Source: Chloroflexota bacterium (lineage in GTDB: Bacteria > Chloroflexota > Anaerolineae > UBA7937 > B3-Chlor). From it: a stretch of DNA of 62,463 nt. A program made the translations under genes and the position numbers. This document shows positions 7,429 through 17,540 of the stretch, one piece after another; within the stretch, counting starts at the first letter, position 1; each line of letters begins with the position of its first letter. The stretch covers positions 1-62,463 of the forward strand of contig JAUVXJ010000018.1 in assembly GCA_030603665.1 (NCBI GenBank), written 5' to 3'. The notes under the pieces are model-generated. The model ran no database searches, was not told the DNA's origin, and saw only the letters and a list, made by a program, of their open reading frames with translations.

Positions 7429-7971
7429 GTGAGCGAAAGCCTAACGCACAACATGCAGATGGAGGAGGAACTGGTCGCCGAGCTAGAACCGCTGGGGGTC
7501 CGCTATCTGTCGCGCCAGTCATCCTACCAGGCCAGCGGCGTGCGCCCACCCGAGACTCTGTTGGCCGACCTCGTTCGACAGCCCAGCGCCCGTGTGCGGG
7601 CCGCTGTGATCGCCGTCCTGCTTGCTCACCCCGAGTACGCCGTCGCCGTGCCCGAAGCTCTGAAACAGTTGCGGCCGGACGAGCAATTGACCCTCCAGTC
7701 GTTTTATGCGGCAGCGATGCTCCTGCAAGAAGAGCACGCCGATCGCTTGCGGGCGTTTCTGGGTGCGCGGTGGCGCCCCTTGCCCGATCCACGGGAAGCC
7801 ACCCCCCAACTGAACCTGCCGGACGAAGGATCGCCTACCGAAAGATTGGCCTGGCTCGGACGCGAACACCAGCGCTGGTCAGGGACGATGGTCAACTGGG
7901 CGGGAAGCTACGAGCAGGTAGCTCAGCGGTTAATGCGCCGCTGGGACATGGAAAGGCGATGGAAGCGATAA
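7429..7971 (+). CDS. Helical protein of unknown function, partner of the wHTH-nucleotidyltransferase
   Basis: A 180-residue protein from GTG 7429, predicted almost wholly helical and Leu/Ala/Arg rich, with a HEAT-like feel in the middle (ARVRAAVIAVLLAHPEYAVA). No catalytic motif or HEPN signature (RxxxxxH) is obvious. The 10-base gap to the upstream gene makes it the second member of a two-gene unit, comparable to the pair at 1249-2086. It could be the toxin or target of a nucleotidyltransferase antitoxin; this is inference. Confidence 0.65.
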   Translation: MSESLTHNMQMEEELVAELEPLGVRYLSRQSSYQASGVRPPETLLADLVRQPSARVRAAVIAVLLAHPEYAVAVPEALKQLRPDEQLTLQSFYAAAMLLQEEHADRLRAFLGARWRPLPDPREATPQLNLPDEGSPTERLAWLGREHQRWSGTMVNWAGSYEQVAQRLMRRWDMERRWKR

Positions 7972-8004
7972 CATCCGCAACCCTGGAGACGTTTCTCCAG
8001 CGCT

Positions 8005-8151
8005 TGGGTGAAGGCGGTGTTCACCGAGGCCCTGGGGGAGGAAGTGGACGTGGGGTTGGTGCAGGCCATCGGCAGGGGGGACGAGTGTTGCGAGTTCCGC
8101 GTTGCTCCACACCGACCCGGCGGCCCGGACGCCAGAATGGCATACGGTTGA
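8005..8151 (+). pseudogene. Truncated diverged copy of the 3' end of the 6218 gene
   Basis: It reads WVKAVFTEALGEEVDV onward, matching the last third of the V4R-like protein, then diverges and stops at TGA 8149-8151. By eye, 88 of about 97 aligned bases match. There is no start codon and no upstream coding half. It lies just before the BREX operon and, with the intact gene, brackets the nucleotidyltransferase pair. Confidence 0.85.
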
Positions 8152-8169
8152 TGAAGGAGTTGGCCTCGT

Positions 8170-11100
8170 ATGGTCGTTCGTAACCAGTATCTCTTTGCGC
8201 AGGCGTATCTCGATCAAGTAATGGCCGATCCCGGCCACGATGAGGCAGCGGCAACCCTAGGCCAGGGCTTGGCCGACTGGGCTCCCTTCCGCGACGACGA
8301 CAGCCTGTCCACGCTCATTGACTCTTGGGTGGGGCCCGTACTGGATATCCTGGCCTTTCACCACCAGCCCGTGGAACGCGAGCCGGGACTGCAAAAGCTG
8401 TATTCTGATCTCACGGGTCAGCAACTCCTTGCATTGTGCTTAGTCCTGCCTCCTGGGGCTGATATAGACAACACAGTCAAAGGCGCCCATCACGCCTTCG
8501 AGATCGTAGATGCCTTGCGGCAAGAGAGCTGCACGTGGGGGGTACTCACTGATGGCAGTCGCTGGCGCCTGGTGAAGGCAGACGTGATCCGTCCGTATGA
8601 ATCCTATCTTGAGGTGAACCTGGGCCAGGTGAAGGCTCGTCCATCTGCTGAGACTGTGCGAGTCTTCCATGCCTTCTTCCGACGGGATGTCTTCGTCGCT
8701 GGCGAGGAAGGCAAGACGCCGCTGGATGAGCACCTCGCGCGCTCGGAAGAGGTAGCCGAGTCCATTCAGGATCACCTCAGGGAGAAGATGGAGTCTGTGC
8801 TTGGAGCGCTGTGTCGGGGCTTTGTGATGGCCGACGGGCGAGAGAGCTACACCGAGGAGCAGCGAGCTGAGATCTTTGACAACGCCACCTACCTGCTATA
8901 CCGCATCCTGTTTATCCTGTATGCCGAAGCGCGAAGCCTGCTACCGGCCGGCAACCCGGCCTACGACGACATTGGCATGGAGAGGTTGGTCAAGCAAGCC
9001 GTGCGCTATCACGAGGAGGGCGTCCCGGAGCAGATTGCCACGACCCTGTGGAATGGCCTACGGCGACTCTCTAAAGCCATCTACGAAAGCGATGAAGCCC
9101 GAGGGGTACCGGCCTATAATGGGGGCTTATTCAGCGACGAGGACACCGAGGACTTCAGCAAGGGCTATCTACGAGACTGTTTCATCAGCGATCCCCATCT
9201 CGCCAGCGCACTCGTCGATCTGACTCAGATACCCAGCACCAAGACTCCCGATGCATATCAGGCCATAGACTATCGTGACCTTTCTGTGCGGGCCTTGGGC
9301 GGGCTGTACGAAGGGATGCTGGAATACAGGCTATTTCTGGCGGAACAGAAGACGTACGGCATCCCTGATGGCAAAGGGGGCTATCACTATAAGCCTGCCA
9401 GTGAAGTGAAGAGGCCCAAGCGCACCTACCGGATGATAGATGCAGGCGATGTCTATTTCGCACAGAGTCCTACTCAACGGAAGGCTACCGGCAGCTACTA
9501 CACTCCTGAGTACATCGTGGACTACATTGTCAAGCAAACCGTGGAGCGAGGACTGCGGGAACGGCGTGAGCCCCTAGAGTCCAAGCTCACGAGCTGGTCG
9601 GATGAGGTTCACGGAGCGTTGGACGACGCGGAGCGAAAGCGACTCCAGAACGCGGTTGATCGCGAACTCATGGCGTTCGTGGAGGGCAGAGTGCTCACCT
9701 TCCGGGTGTGCGACCCAGCGATGGGTAGCGGGCACTTCCTGGTCAATGCTGCTCATACGATAGCCAACTTCATCGTCGAGACCCTCAACTTAGCACCGTG
9801 GGAGAACGCAGAGCTCGACAGCGATCCTGTCCACTGGCGACGCCGCTTGATCGAGAGTTGCATCTATGGTGTAGACTTGAATCCGCTGGCTGTGGAACTG
9901 GGCAAGTTGAGTCTGTGGTTGGCTAGCGTCGCAGAAGCCAAGCCACTGAACTTCTTGGACCACCATCTGAAGGTTGGTAACAGCCTAATTGGGGCATGGG
10001 TCGAAGACTTGGGCAGCCCCCCAGTGACGGGCAAGCCGCGTAGGAAGAAAGAACTCAAAGCGGAGCAGCTGAGCTACTTTGACCAGAGTCTCGGTCAGAT
10101 CCTGCCCACCCTGCTTGGGAAGGCGCTAGAGATTAGCGAACGCCCGAGCGACAGCATGGAGGACATCAGAGGGAAGCAGGCCGCGGAGCAGGCAGTGGAG
10201 GATCTAACCGCGCCCTTCAAGACCGTGGCTGACCTGTGGACAAGCGCCTACTTTGGCAATAGCCTGATGCAGGAAGAGTATGATCAGGCCCTGGAAGGAA
10301 TCACCGACTCCAAGCAGCTTCCCTATCTCCCTGCCGCAGAGCGGGCGCTGCAGATCGCCAAGATGCGTCGATTCTTCCACTGGGAGTTGGAGTTCCCCGA
10401 AGTCTTCTATCAGGACTCAAACAGGGGAAGCAACCCTGGATTTGATGCGCTGGCTGGGAATCCACCGTATGGCCAGAAGGGCACGCTGACACCTGATGAA
10501 AGGAAATGGGCAAGGAAGAACTTCGAAAGTACGTCGTCCGGCAACATCGCGGAGCTATTCACCGAACGCGGACTGGATCTTACTCGCTCTAAGGGGTACT
10601 TCAGTTTCATTCTCCCCAAGAAGGTCACCTTCGGGTTCTCATGGACTTCGCTCCGCCATTCCTTGCTCAGCGGGAATAGAATCCTAAGTGCGGCAGATGT
10701 CAGCCAGGCATTTGAGAAAGTGCTGCTTGAACAAGCCATTCTCGCAGTTCAGAAGCAAGCCACTAGTCAGAAGAGTATACCGATTCTCACATCTGATGGA
10801 ACAAGGCTTCACCAAACCTGTCGCGTCCCGGCAGAGCTGTATACGGATAGCCTGTTCCCCTTGTGGAGAGAAGACTACTCCGCGGCTTTGCATCGCAAGC
10901 TATGGGAGGTTAGTGATCCCCTGGCACATGAACACTGTCATGTGTACATGGGGCTCGGCAGCGTAACGTCCAAATTCACAACTGACCCCGCCCACCGGCC
11001 ATGTGTCCGCGGTCGCCAGATCGGGAGGTACAAGCTGTCATCGCTAGATTCACACCTCCCAGCTAATACTCCAATTGCCCAAAGTGAGCTGGAGCTGATG

Positions 11101-11946
11101 TCTCAGCCAAAGGTCATCATGCAGACAATAGTTGCGCACGTTCCGAAACCCGACCCGCACATCATAATCACGGCAGCTATTGATCATCTTGGTCTACTCG
11201 TCCACGACACGGTTTCATATCTAGTCCAACACCGTTACGAGAACGGCTACCTGGCTGCTATCCTCAACTCTAGGCTGCTGTCCTTCTACTGCTATCGATT
11301 CGTCTTCAATTACGCGGTTCGTACGATGCATTTCATCGAACCATACGCCAGGAGGATGCCACTGCGTCGTATCTCGTTCCTGGGCTCGCATGACGAGCGG
11401 GCTCGTCTAGCACACGAGTGGAGCGAATTGCTGCACAGCTACGAAAGATTGTCAACCGATCAGAGCTACGGGCCTTTTCTCAGTTCAAATCTCGGGCGGT
11501 GGCTTGGGTCGCGACTTGAGACGGATCTGGACGAAACCGTTGCCGTTCATGACCTCTTGGCCCATCTCGCCGAGCAGATGACCGACATGAACAATGAGAA
11601 GCAGAATGCAGCAAAGGAATTCTCGAACTGGGTGGTGCGGTACACAGGCCTGGATGTCGATGAGTGGACGCTGAAGACTCGCGTTACAGGTTACTGGGAG
11701 CACGGTTGGGATGAGCTTCAGCGGGCATTGCGCCGTAATCGCAATGCCATCGAGAAGGCCAGCGGCCGGGACGTCGAGTCGGAAAGCACTCTTAGGACTA
11801 TCCAAGACGAATTCGGCCAGTCGATGGCCCGATTGCAGCCTCTCCTTCACCGCATCGCCAGCACCGACCGCCTGATTGACCTGATAGTATATCGACTATA
11901 CGGGCTTACTGAAGAGGAGGTGGCAATAGTGGAGGGCAGTAAGTGA
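8170..11946 (+). CDS. pglX: PglX-like adenine-N6 DNA methyltransferase (BREX)
   Basis: The 1258-residue product has a gamma-class N6-adenine methyltransferase core: motif I DPAMGSGHF near 516 and motif IV NPPYGQKG near 764. The N-terminal region (WGVLTDGSRWRLV near 117) resembles the degenerate restriction-like domain of Eco57I/type IIG enzymes, but I see no clear ExK nuclease motif, consistent with a modification-only PglX. The C-terminal third should recognise DNA sequence. In BREX, PglX methylates the host to mark self. AAGGAG (8154-8159) precedes ATG 8170. The gene opens a collinear operon running to brxL. Confidence 0.85.
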   Translation: MVVRNQYLFAQAYLDQVMADPGHDEAAATLGQGLADWAPFRDDDSLSTLIDSWVGPVLDILAFHHQPVEREPGLQKLYSDLTGQQLLALCLVLPPGADIDNTVKGAHHAFEIVDALRQESCTWGVLTDGSRWRLVKADVIRPYESYLEVNLGQVKARPSAETVRVFHAFFRRDVFVAGEEGKTPLDEHLARSEEVAESIQDHLREKMESVLGALCRGFVMADGRESYTEEQRAEIFDNATYLLYRILFILYAEARSLLPAGNPAYDDIGMERLVKQAVRYHEEGVPEQIATTLWNGLRRLSKAIYESDEARGVPAYNGGLFSDEDTEDFSKGYLRDCFISDPHLASALVDLTQIPSTKTPDAYQAIDYRDLSVRALGGLYEGMLEYRLFLAEQKTYGIPDGKGGYHYKPASEVKRPKRTYRMIDAGDVYFAQSPTQRKATGSYYTPEYIVDYIVKQTVERGLRERREPLESKLTSWSDEVHGALDDAERKRLQNAVDRELMAFVEGRVLTFRVCDPAMGSGHFLVNAAHTIANFIVETLNLAPWENAELDSDPVHWRRRLIESCIYGVDLNPLAVELGKLSLWLASVAEAKPLNFLDHHLKVGNSLIGAWVEDLGSPPVTGKPRRKKELKAEQLSYFDQSLGQILPTLLGKALEISERPSDSMEDIRGKQAAEQAVEDLTAPFKTVADLWTSAYFGNSLMQEEYDQALEGITDSKQLPYLPAAERALQIAKMRRFFHWELEFPEVFYQDSNRGSNPGFDALAGNPPYGQKGTLTPDERKWARKNFESTSSGNIAELFTERGLDLTRSKGYFSFILPKKVTFGFSWTSLRHSLLSGNRILSAADVSQAFEKVLLEQAILAVQKQATSQKSIPILTSDGTRLHQTCRVPAELYTDSLFPLWREDYSAALHRKLWEVSDPLAHEHCHVYMGLGSVTSKFTTDPAHRPCVRGRQIGRYKLSSLDSHLPANTPIAQSELELMSQPKVIMQTIVAHVPKPDPHIIITAAIDHLGLLVHDTVSYLVQHRYENGYLAAILNSRLLSFYCYRFVFNYAVRTMHFIEPYARRMPLRRISFLGSHDERARLAHEWSELLHSYERLSTDQSYGPFLSSNLGRWLGSRLETDLDETVAVHDLLAHLAEQMTDMNNEKQNAAKEFSNWVVRYTGLDVDEWTLKTRVTGYWEHGWDELQRALRRNRNAIEKASGRDVESESTLRTIQDEFGQSMARLQPLLHRIASTDRLIDLIVYRLYGLTEEEVAIVEGSK

Positions 11947-12045
11947 GCTTTGCGGAAGATGTGAGGCTGGTCGTGAGGCCGCTATCAGTGCGGACTAGCC
12001 CCGGTGTCACTGAACATCAAGTGCGCAGAGCGATAGGATCTACCG

Positions 12046-12897
12046 TTGTATAGTACACATCGTGAGTATGAATTGCCCGCCGACGCGAAGCTTCAGGCTT
12101 CGAAGGGATACTTCTTGCGCTTCGACGAGATAAGCCGCCTGCTCCATTTCCTTGCCGAACACCGTGAGCAGAGCCGCAACTCCCACGAGTCGGTGATGGC
12201 AGCTACAGGGTTGTCAAAGCATCACGTACAGAGTCTGGTTAGTTTGGCGTCGGGCCTGGGACTTGTGCTCCCCATCGTCTACCGTGCCACAAAGTTGGGC
12301 CTGCTCATTCACGATCACGACTTATTCTTTGATGACGTCGGCACCCTCTGGCTATGTCATTACCACATCTCATCGAATCCGCGCTACGTGGTCTGGAACC
12401 GAATGACCAACACCATTCTGCCCGGTGCCCAGCGGCCCATTGGCAGCGAGGCAAGCAACGAGTTTGCGGACCTCAGGGCCCAGTTCTCGGAGAAGAGCGT
12501 CAACAAACACGTGCCCAAGGAGATCCTGGCCTTTTTCAATGCCTATGCAGAGCAGTACTTCAGTAGGCTTCACTACCTGAAAGAGACCAACGGGAGGTAC
12601 CAGTTGCGCGACTCCTCGGCGCTCGTTCCGCCGCTGATCCTCATGTGCACCCTGCTTAGCTATCGAGATCAGTATGCACCTGGCGCCTCAGGACTGGACA
12701 TCGGTACCCTGAGCAGCGCCGACAACAGCCCAGGCCGCCTGCTGAATCTGCGCGAAGGGCAAGTGCGAGAGTTGTTGGATCAGCTTCATCGTACCGACTT
12801 GCTGACCATCGAGTCCAAAGCAGACTTGGATCAGGTTAGGTTTCGACAAGACTTGACGGTCACCGAGGTCTTGTCCAGATACTACCGAGAGCGCTAG
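12046..12897 (+). CDS. DUF4007-like protein in the BREX operon
   Basis: A 283-residue protein with a probable TTG start at 12046 (AGGA about 8 bases upstream); no ATG is better placed. The stretch LGLLIHDHDLFFDDVGTLWL (about 85-105), followed by CHYHISSN and VVWNRMTN, matches my recollection of DUF4007, a domain found in phosphorothioation (Dnd) loci and some BREX loci, sometimes beside PAPS-reductase domains. An N-terminal helix-turn-helix-like part (ATGLSKHHVQSLVSLASG) may bind DNA. Its stop abuts the GTG of the next gene. The assignment is by motif memory and moderately sure. Confidence 0.6.
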   Translation: MYSTHREYELPADAKLQASKGYFLRFDEISRLLHFLAEHREQSRNSHESVMAATGLSKHHVQSLVSLASGLGLVLPIVYRATKLGLLIHDHDLFFDDVGTLWLCHYHISSNPRYVVWNRMTNTILPGAQRPIGSEASNEFADLRAQFSEKSVNKHVPKEILAFFNAYAEQYFSRLHYLKETNGRYQLRDSSALVPPLILMCTLLSYRDQYAPGASGLDIGTLSSADNSPGRLLNLREGQVRELLDQLHRTDLLTIESKADLDQVRFRQDLTVTEVLSRYYRER

Positions 12898-13386
12898 GTG
12901 ACAGTGGCAAAACGGACGGACTTGCTGGAGTTCCTGGCCCATCAGCGCACCGAGCGATACAGGGCATTCATCATCCACGGACCACCTATGTCGGGCAAGA
13001 CAAAGCTGGCAACGGCACTGGTGAAGGTTACCGACGCGCATTACCTGGACCTGCAGGCCAGGTTTGCCAACGACGAGACTCTGGCGGGCCGGATCGACCG
13101 CTTCGGCGTCGAGGATCTCAAACAGCTCTTGTTGGGCCTTGACGTCCGGACGCTGGTTGTCGCGGTCGACAATATGGACTTCCTGGTCAATGCGTGGTCG
13201 TCACCGCGCAAAGAACAGTTCGCCATGCTGGTGGAAAAGATCCTGGAATCACCAGCCATCACTGACAAGACCTTCGTCTTCTTCTTGCAGACGGACCGGC
13301 ATGTCGTTCAAAGGCCGATCACAAACACACGTCACGAGAGCCGTATCTTGGAGATCGCGCAAATCAAAGCACTAGGGGTTGTCTGA
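12898..13386 (+). CDS. brxF: Small P-loop ATPase, BrxF-like
   Basis: A 162-residue P-loop protein: Walker A GPPMSGKT at 28-35 and Walker B-like TLVVAVDNMD near 85-94. Size, motif order and position directly before the brxC-type gene match BrxF of type 3 BREX, as I recall it. The start is GTG 12898, immediately after the upstream stop; an alternative GTG lies two codons later. It probably regulates or assembles the BrxC/PglZ machinery by ATP binding. Confidence 0.7.
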   Translation: MTVAKRTDLLEFLAHQRTERYRAFIIHGPPMSGKTKLATALVKVTDAHYLDLQARFANDETLAGRIDRFGVEDLKQLLLGLDVRTLVVAVDNMDFLVNAWSSPRKEQFAMLVEKILESPAITDKTFVFFLQTDRHVVQRPITNTRHESRILEIAQIKALGVV

Positions 13387-13415
13387 TCCCTTACCTGAGA
13401 CAGGGAGTGAGTGCA

Positions 13416-16400
13416 ATGACCAAGATCAAAGACCTAGTCGACATCAAAACTGGCTACGCCAAATACGTCAACTTGGTTCAGGAGTTCAACCACCCCGACG
13501 ATAACCGGGCACGGATGACCCAGTACATGCCCATCGATTCTCACCGGGAAGCCTTCGAGAAACTAACCCGGGCCCTGAGACCCGTGGATGGAAGAGTCTA
13601 TCTTCTCACGGGAAGCTATGGGACGGGGAAGTCTCATCTGTCATTGATGCTGGCCAACTACCTGTCCAAGAAGGTTGATGCGCCAGAGATGGTACAGTTC
13701 TTTGAGAACTGGGCCCACCGAGACCGAGACCAGAAGGAGCGGCTCTGGAACGCGCGCGGCGATGGGCGTTTCCTGGTAGCCTTGTGCGAATACGGCGTCG
13801 GTGACGACTTCGAGGCGATGGTTCTAAAGGCTATCTCTAGCGCCTGCGACCGTGAGGGCTACGCTGGCATGCTAGACACGCACTACAGTGAAGCCGCGCG
13901 GCAGATTGATAGTTGGGCTGAGAAGGCAGCTGTCGGCGGCCCTGGGACAGCCGTCTTCAACGACTTTCGCGAGGAGCTTGCTAGGCGCTACCCTGAGCTG
14001 ACCCTGGACGCTCTCAAAGAAGACCTAGCCGCGTTCAGCGAAGGGGCACTGAAAGTCTTCCGCGAAATCTACCGCGCCGTCGTGGACCGCGAGTTCACCT
14101 ACAGCAAAGATAACCTCGTACTTATCCTGCAAGATTTCCTGACCAATCCGCAGTTCAAGGAACGATATCGGGGTCTCGCCATCATCGCCGACGAGTTCGG
14201 ATACGTCTTGGACAAGGGGCAGATTAGCATTGACACCTTTCAGCGCTTCGCTGAAATGTGCGTGCACGGCGTTGAGCGCAGTTCGCTGATCTTCGTCTCC
14301 ACAGGCCACAAGCCATTTCGGGCGTACGCTGGAGGTGTGCTCTCCAAGGCCGATTTCAGCGTGGTGAGCGACCGGGTGACTGAAGTGCCCCTTGAGTCAA
14401 AGGGCCTTGAGGACATCATCGCTGCAGTAGTCATACCCAACAAAGATCACCCCGATTGGCTAGAAAAGGTGGCGCCTCACACAGGCATGTTCAACCAATT
14501 CGCATTGGCATGTAGCAAGGCAGGTGTTTTTCCCCACCTAAAGGGCCCCGAATTCCGCGAACGAATCATCGAGAACATCTATCCGATGCACCCCACTGCA
14601 ACCCACTGTGTCATAAAGCTCTCCACGGAGATCGGCTCCAATGCCCGATCGGTCTTCACTTTCTTCTCCGGCGAGTTTCATCCCGGTGACGGATCATACC
14701 CTTGGTACGTGGACACTCACGACATCCTGGCCGGCGACATCCTCAACCTCTACACCGCCGATCTGCTCACAACCTACTTTCAGAACGAACTCAGGCCCGA
14801 GAACCCCGATGCCCGCGACGAAGTGCGGCAGCACATCCGAAACCACAGGGCTTCCATCCGCGAGCTCCGCAGGACCGCGGCCCAGTCCATCACCCAGGAA
14901 GTCGACGAGATGGTCGAGCGCACTCTTGACCTGATGCTGGTCTACGAGATCGCGGGCTTGAGCATCAGCCCCGACAATCTGGCTTTCGGCCTGTACCTCC
15001 TCACGGATCAACAGAAGACCGCGCTCAACAATCGCTTGGAAGCACTTCGCCAGCAAAAGGTCATCTTTCGTCACCCCTCCACGGGCCTATATGAGTTCAG
15101 GCCAAGCGAGGCTCAGGACTTCGAATCGATGATTGAAACCTATCTATGGGATCCTGATAATCAGCCCGAGGACCTCGCGCAGGAGATGGTGAACCTGGTG
15201 CCGCTCAAGAAGGGGGAGAAGTGGCTGGAGGCCAAGGAATACAATGTCCCCTTCGATGAGGACAAGCGTCTGCTCCGAGTGTTCATTAGGCCAGGAGACC
15301 TGGCGGCCACGAGGTCGACGCCCGAAGGCGACATTTCCATCTTTCGTTCCCTTGAGCAAACGGCAACCGAAATCAGCAAGTGGGCCGATCGATACGAGGG
15401 AGTTGCCGCCTACGTCATCTGCGAAAGCGACGAAGAAATCAATCGCGCGAAGTCGCTCGTCGGTAGAAACGACAGCCAGCGTGTCATCGTGGGAATACCT
15501 GGCCAGCCGCTGCCAGTGCGCGATCTCATTATGCATCTTCGAGCCGCGTATTCTATCAAGAATGACACAGACTTGATGGAGAAGCTGACCCTTCAGGATC
15601 GGGAACGGCTGTATGAGGACCTTATTGGTGATGAGACCAAAGGCTACGAGGGTGATTTTATCGCCAGGCGCAAGCAATACCTCGACGGCAAGGACCTCAG
15701 TTGGTACACCACTGGCGGCACCGTGTTAGTGGCCCAGCCAAAGGGACTCTATGATGCGGCCTACGAGCTAATGACCCAACTATATCAACAGGGCCGCAAC
15801 AAGCTACCGCACCCCAAGTTGAATAACGTACATGTGTCCGCCTTCGGCCCTGGGAAGAACGCTGACCTCACGGACGCCATCAACACGCTCCTCCGCACCC
15901 ACAAGCCCGTGGAGATCGACACGCAATACGGCGTGGACAAAGGCGAGCGACGTTATCTGGAGCTCTGCCTAGCACAGACCGGAGCACTGCGCCAGATTGG
16001 CCCCGCAAAAGGCAGCATTGTTGAATACCAGGTGGAGTCTGATCTGGGCAAGTTCCGTGACAAACTGCCTGCACTGGCCGGCATGCTGCACACCATCGGC
16101 GACCTCGATCCTGGGGAAAAGATCAGCGTCCGCAAGCTTATCGCAGAATATGGCGATCCACCTTACGGACAGGGCCCTCTTGCACTCTCTCTCTTCATGG
16201 GAGTCCTTGTGCGCACCTTCGGTGATAGCCTACTTCTGCGCCCGGACCCAACGTCATGGGGAACAGTCACCCCCCGAACCGCCGATGTCATCTACGAGCT
16301 CGTCGAGTCCAAACACCCTAACGCCGCTTTGGAGTTCCGCGAGATAACCGCCGACGAGCGCGAGTTGATCAACGGCATCCACAACCTCTTCGCCACCGAA

Positions 16401-17540
16401 GAAGCCGCTGCCGGCCAGCAACACACGATAGACGAGGCCTACCGAGGGCTGAACGCCTGGTGGGCTGGGTTGCCCAACCTAGCGAGGGTACCCGCCATCT
16501 ACGACGACAAGAGGAACGAGACTGCTAGAGCCTTACTACAGCTGCTCGCCGGCATCGAGGATCTCAACCCCTACGGCCTTGTCCGAGAGGAAATCCAGAC
16601 CGTCTACGGGTTCGACCGAGAAGACATGATTACATCGCATACCAGGAAGGCCATTCTTCAGGGACTGAAGAGGGACAAAGCCGGTATTGAGGGTGCCCCG
16701 AAGCAGGTGAAGGATGCCCTCCTCGGAAGGCTCATGGAGTTCTTCCCGGCGGAGGGCAGCACATACGGGGACTATCAAAGGGCCATCGAGGCCTGGTACA
16801 AGACTCTCGATGACCAGCAACTCGACCAATTCTTCTATCCTCCTGAAGCCCACCAGGCGATACCCCTGATCCTCCACCTGAAGTCCATCGCCAATATCGA
16901 GACCGTTTTCTTCGACCAGATTCCCAGGGATGCCGGTTTTGCACTGGGCCGGGCCGATGATTGGCGCGCCGACCGCTCCGACGAGTACGTGACCAAGTTC
17001 GAGAGCGGGCTCCAGCAGATTCACGACAACATTATCAAGCTCGAAGCACCAGAGTGGGCTGTCGAGGGAGATCAGCTCCTGGACATGCTCGACCCCTCCA
17101 AGGCCAAGACGGACTACCAGGTGCACTACCGCGGTCGCGCCACTCTGACAGTCAAACCTCCCAAGAAAGGCATCACCGTATACCTGACCAACAATCAACA
17201 AGACCCGACCAAGCCCGAGTCCCAGCGTCAAGCGATAACCGACAAGTGGGAGTGCGGCATCGAGAAAGACTCACCAGTAATCATGATGGCCAGCCAGTCC
17301 CGGGAGGGGGCTCAGAGCAGAGTCATCAAAGTACAGTTCATCAACGAGGACACCAAGTACGAAATCCACATCGCTCAGCGAGGGCTGGATGAGAGCAGAG
17401 CGAGCTTCACCGTACCGCGCGACGCCGCCGCCCTCAAGGTCTCCCTGGGCAGTCTCATCAGAGAAAGCATCGGAGAAATAGATGCAAAGGCGATAGCGAA
17501 GGTCTTGCGAGAGATTCTCGCCGACCTGGAGCGCGAGTAG
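13416..17540 (+). CDS. brxC: BrxC/PglY-like large ATPase (BREX)
   Basis: A 1374-residue P-loop ATPase with Walker A GSYGTGKSH (near 66-74) and Walker B LAIIADEFG (near 252-260), matching the BrxC/PglY/DUF6079 family; its length is typical. AGGGAG at 13402-13407 supports ATG 13416 rather than the in-frame GTG at 13407. BrxC is an essential BREX ATPase, thought to be the DNA-associated motor or scaffold that works with PglX and PglZ. The stop is directly followed by the pglZ ATG. Confidence 0.9.
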   Translation: MTKIKDLVDIKTGYAKYVNLVQEFNHPDDNRARMTQYMPIDSHREAFEKLTRALRPVDGRVYLLTGSYGTGKSHLSLMLANYLSKKVDAPEMVQFFENWAHRDRDQKERLWNARGDGRFLVALCEYGVGDDFEAMVLKAISSACDREGYAGMLDTHYSEAARQIDSWAEKAAVGGPGTAVFNDFREELARRYPELTLDALKEDLAAFSEGALKVFREIYRAVVDREFTYSKDNLVLILQDFLTNPQFKERYRGLAIIADEFGYVLDKGQISIDTFQRFAEMCVHGVERSSLIFVSTGHKPFRAYAGGVLSKADFSVVSDRVTEVPLESKGLEDIIAAVVIPNKDHPDWLEKVAPHTGMFNQFALACSKAGVFPHLKGPEFRERIIENIYPMHPTATHCVIKLSTEIGSNARSVFTFFSGEFHPGDGSYPWYVDTHDILAGDILNLYTADLLTTYFQNELRPENPDARDEVRQHIRNHRASIRELRRTAAQSITQEVDEMVERTLDLMLVYEIAGLSISPDNLAFGLYLLTDQQKTALNNRLEALRQQKVIFRHPSTGLYEFRPSEAQDFESMIETYLWDPDNQPEDLAQEMVNLVPLKKGEKWLEAKEYNVPFDEDKRLLRVFIRPGDLAATRSTPEGDISIFRSLEQTATEISKWADRYEGVAAYVICESDEEINRAKSLVGRNDSQRVIVGIPGQPLPVRDLIMHLRAAYSIKNDTDLMEKLTLQDRERLYEDLIGDETKGYEGDFIARRKQYLDGKDLSWYTTGGTVLVAQPKGLYDAAYELMTQLYQQGRNKLPHPKLNNVHVSAFGPGKNADLTDAINTLLRTHKPVEIDTQYGVDKGERRYLELCLAQTGALRQIGPAKGSIVEYQVESDLGKFRDKLPALAGMLHTIGDLDPGEKISVRKLIAEYGDPPYGQGPLALSLFMGVLVRTFGDSLLLRPDPTSWGTVTPRTADVIYELVESKHPNAALEFREITADERELINGIHNLFATEEAAAGQQHTIDEAYRGLNAWWAGLPNLARVPAIYDDKRNETARALLQLLAGIEDLNPYGLVREEIQTVYGFDREDMITSHTRKAILQGLKRDKAGIEGAPKQVKDALLGRLMEFFPAEGSTYGDYQRAIEAWYKTLDDQQLDQFFYPPEAHQAIPLILHLKSIANIETVFFDQIPRDAGFALGRADDWRADRSDEYVTKFESGLQQIHDNIIKLEAPEWAVEGDQLLDMLDPSKAKTDYQVHYRGRATLTVKPPKKGITVYLTNNQQDPTKPESQRQAITDKWECGIEKDSPVIMMASQSREGAQSRVIKVQFINEDTKYEIHIAQRGLDESRASFTVPRDAAALKVSLGSLIRESIGEIDAKAIAKVLREILADLERE

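Noticed and set aside
8170..11946. Type IIG restriction-methylase instead of PglX
   Set aside because: No catalytic ExK is seen in the N-terminal domain, and the downstream brxC, pglZ and brxL fit BREX.
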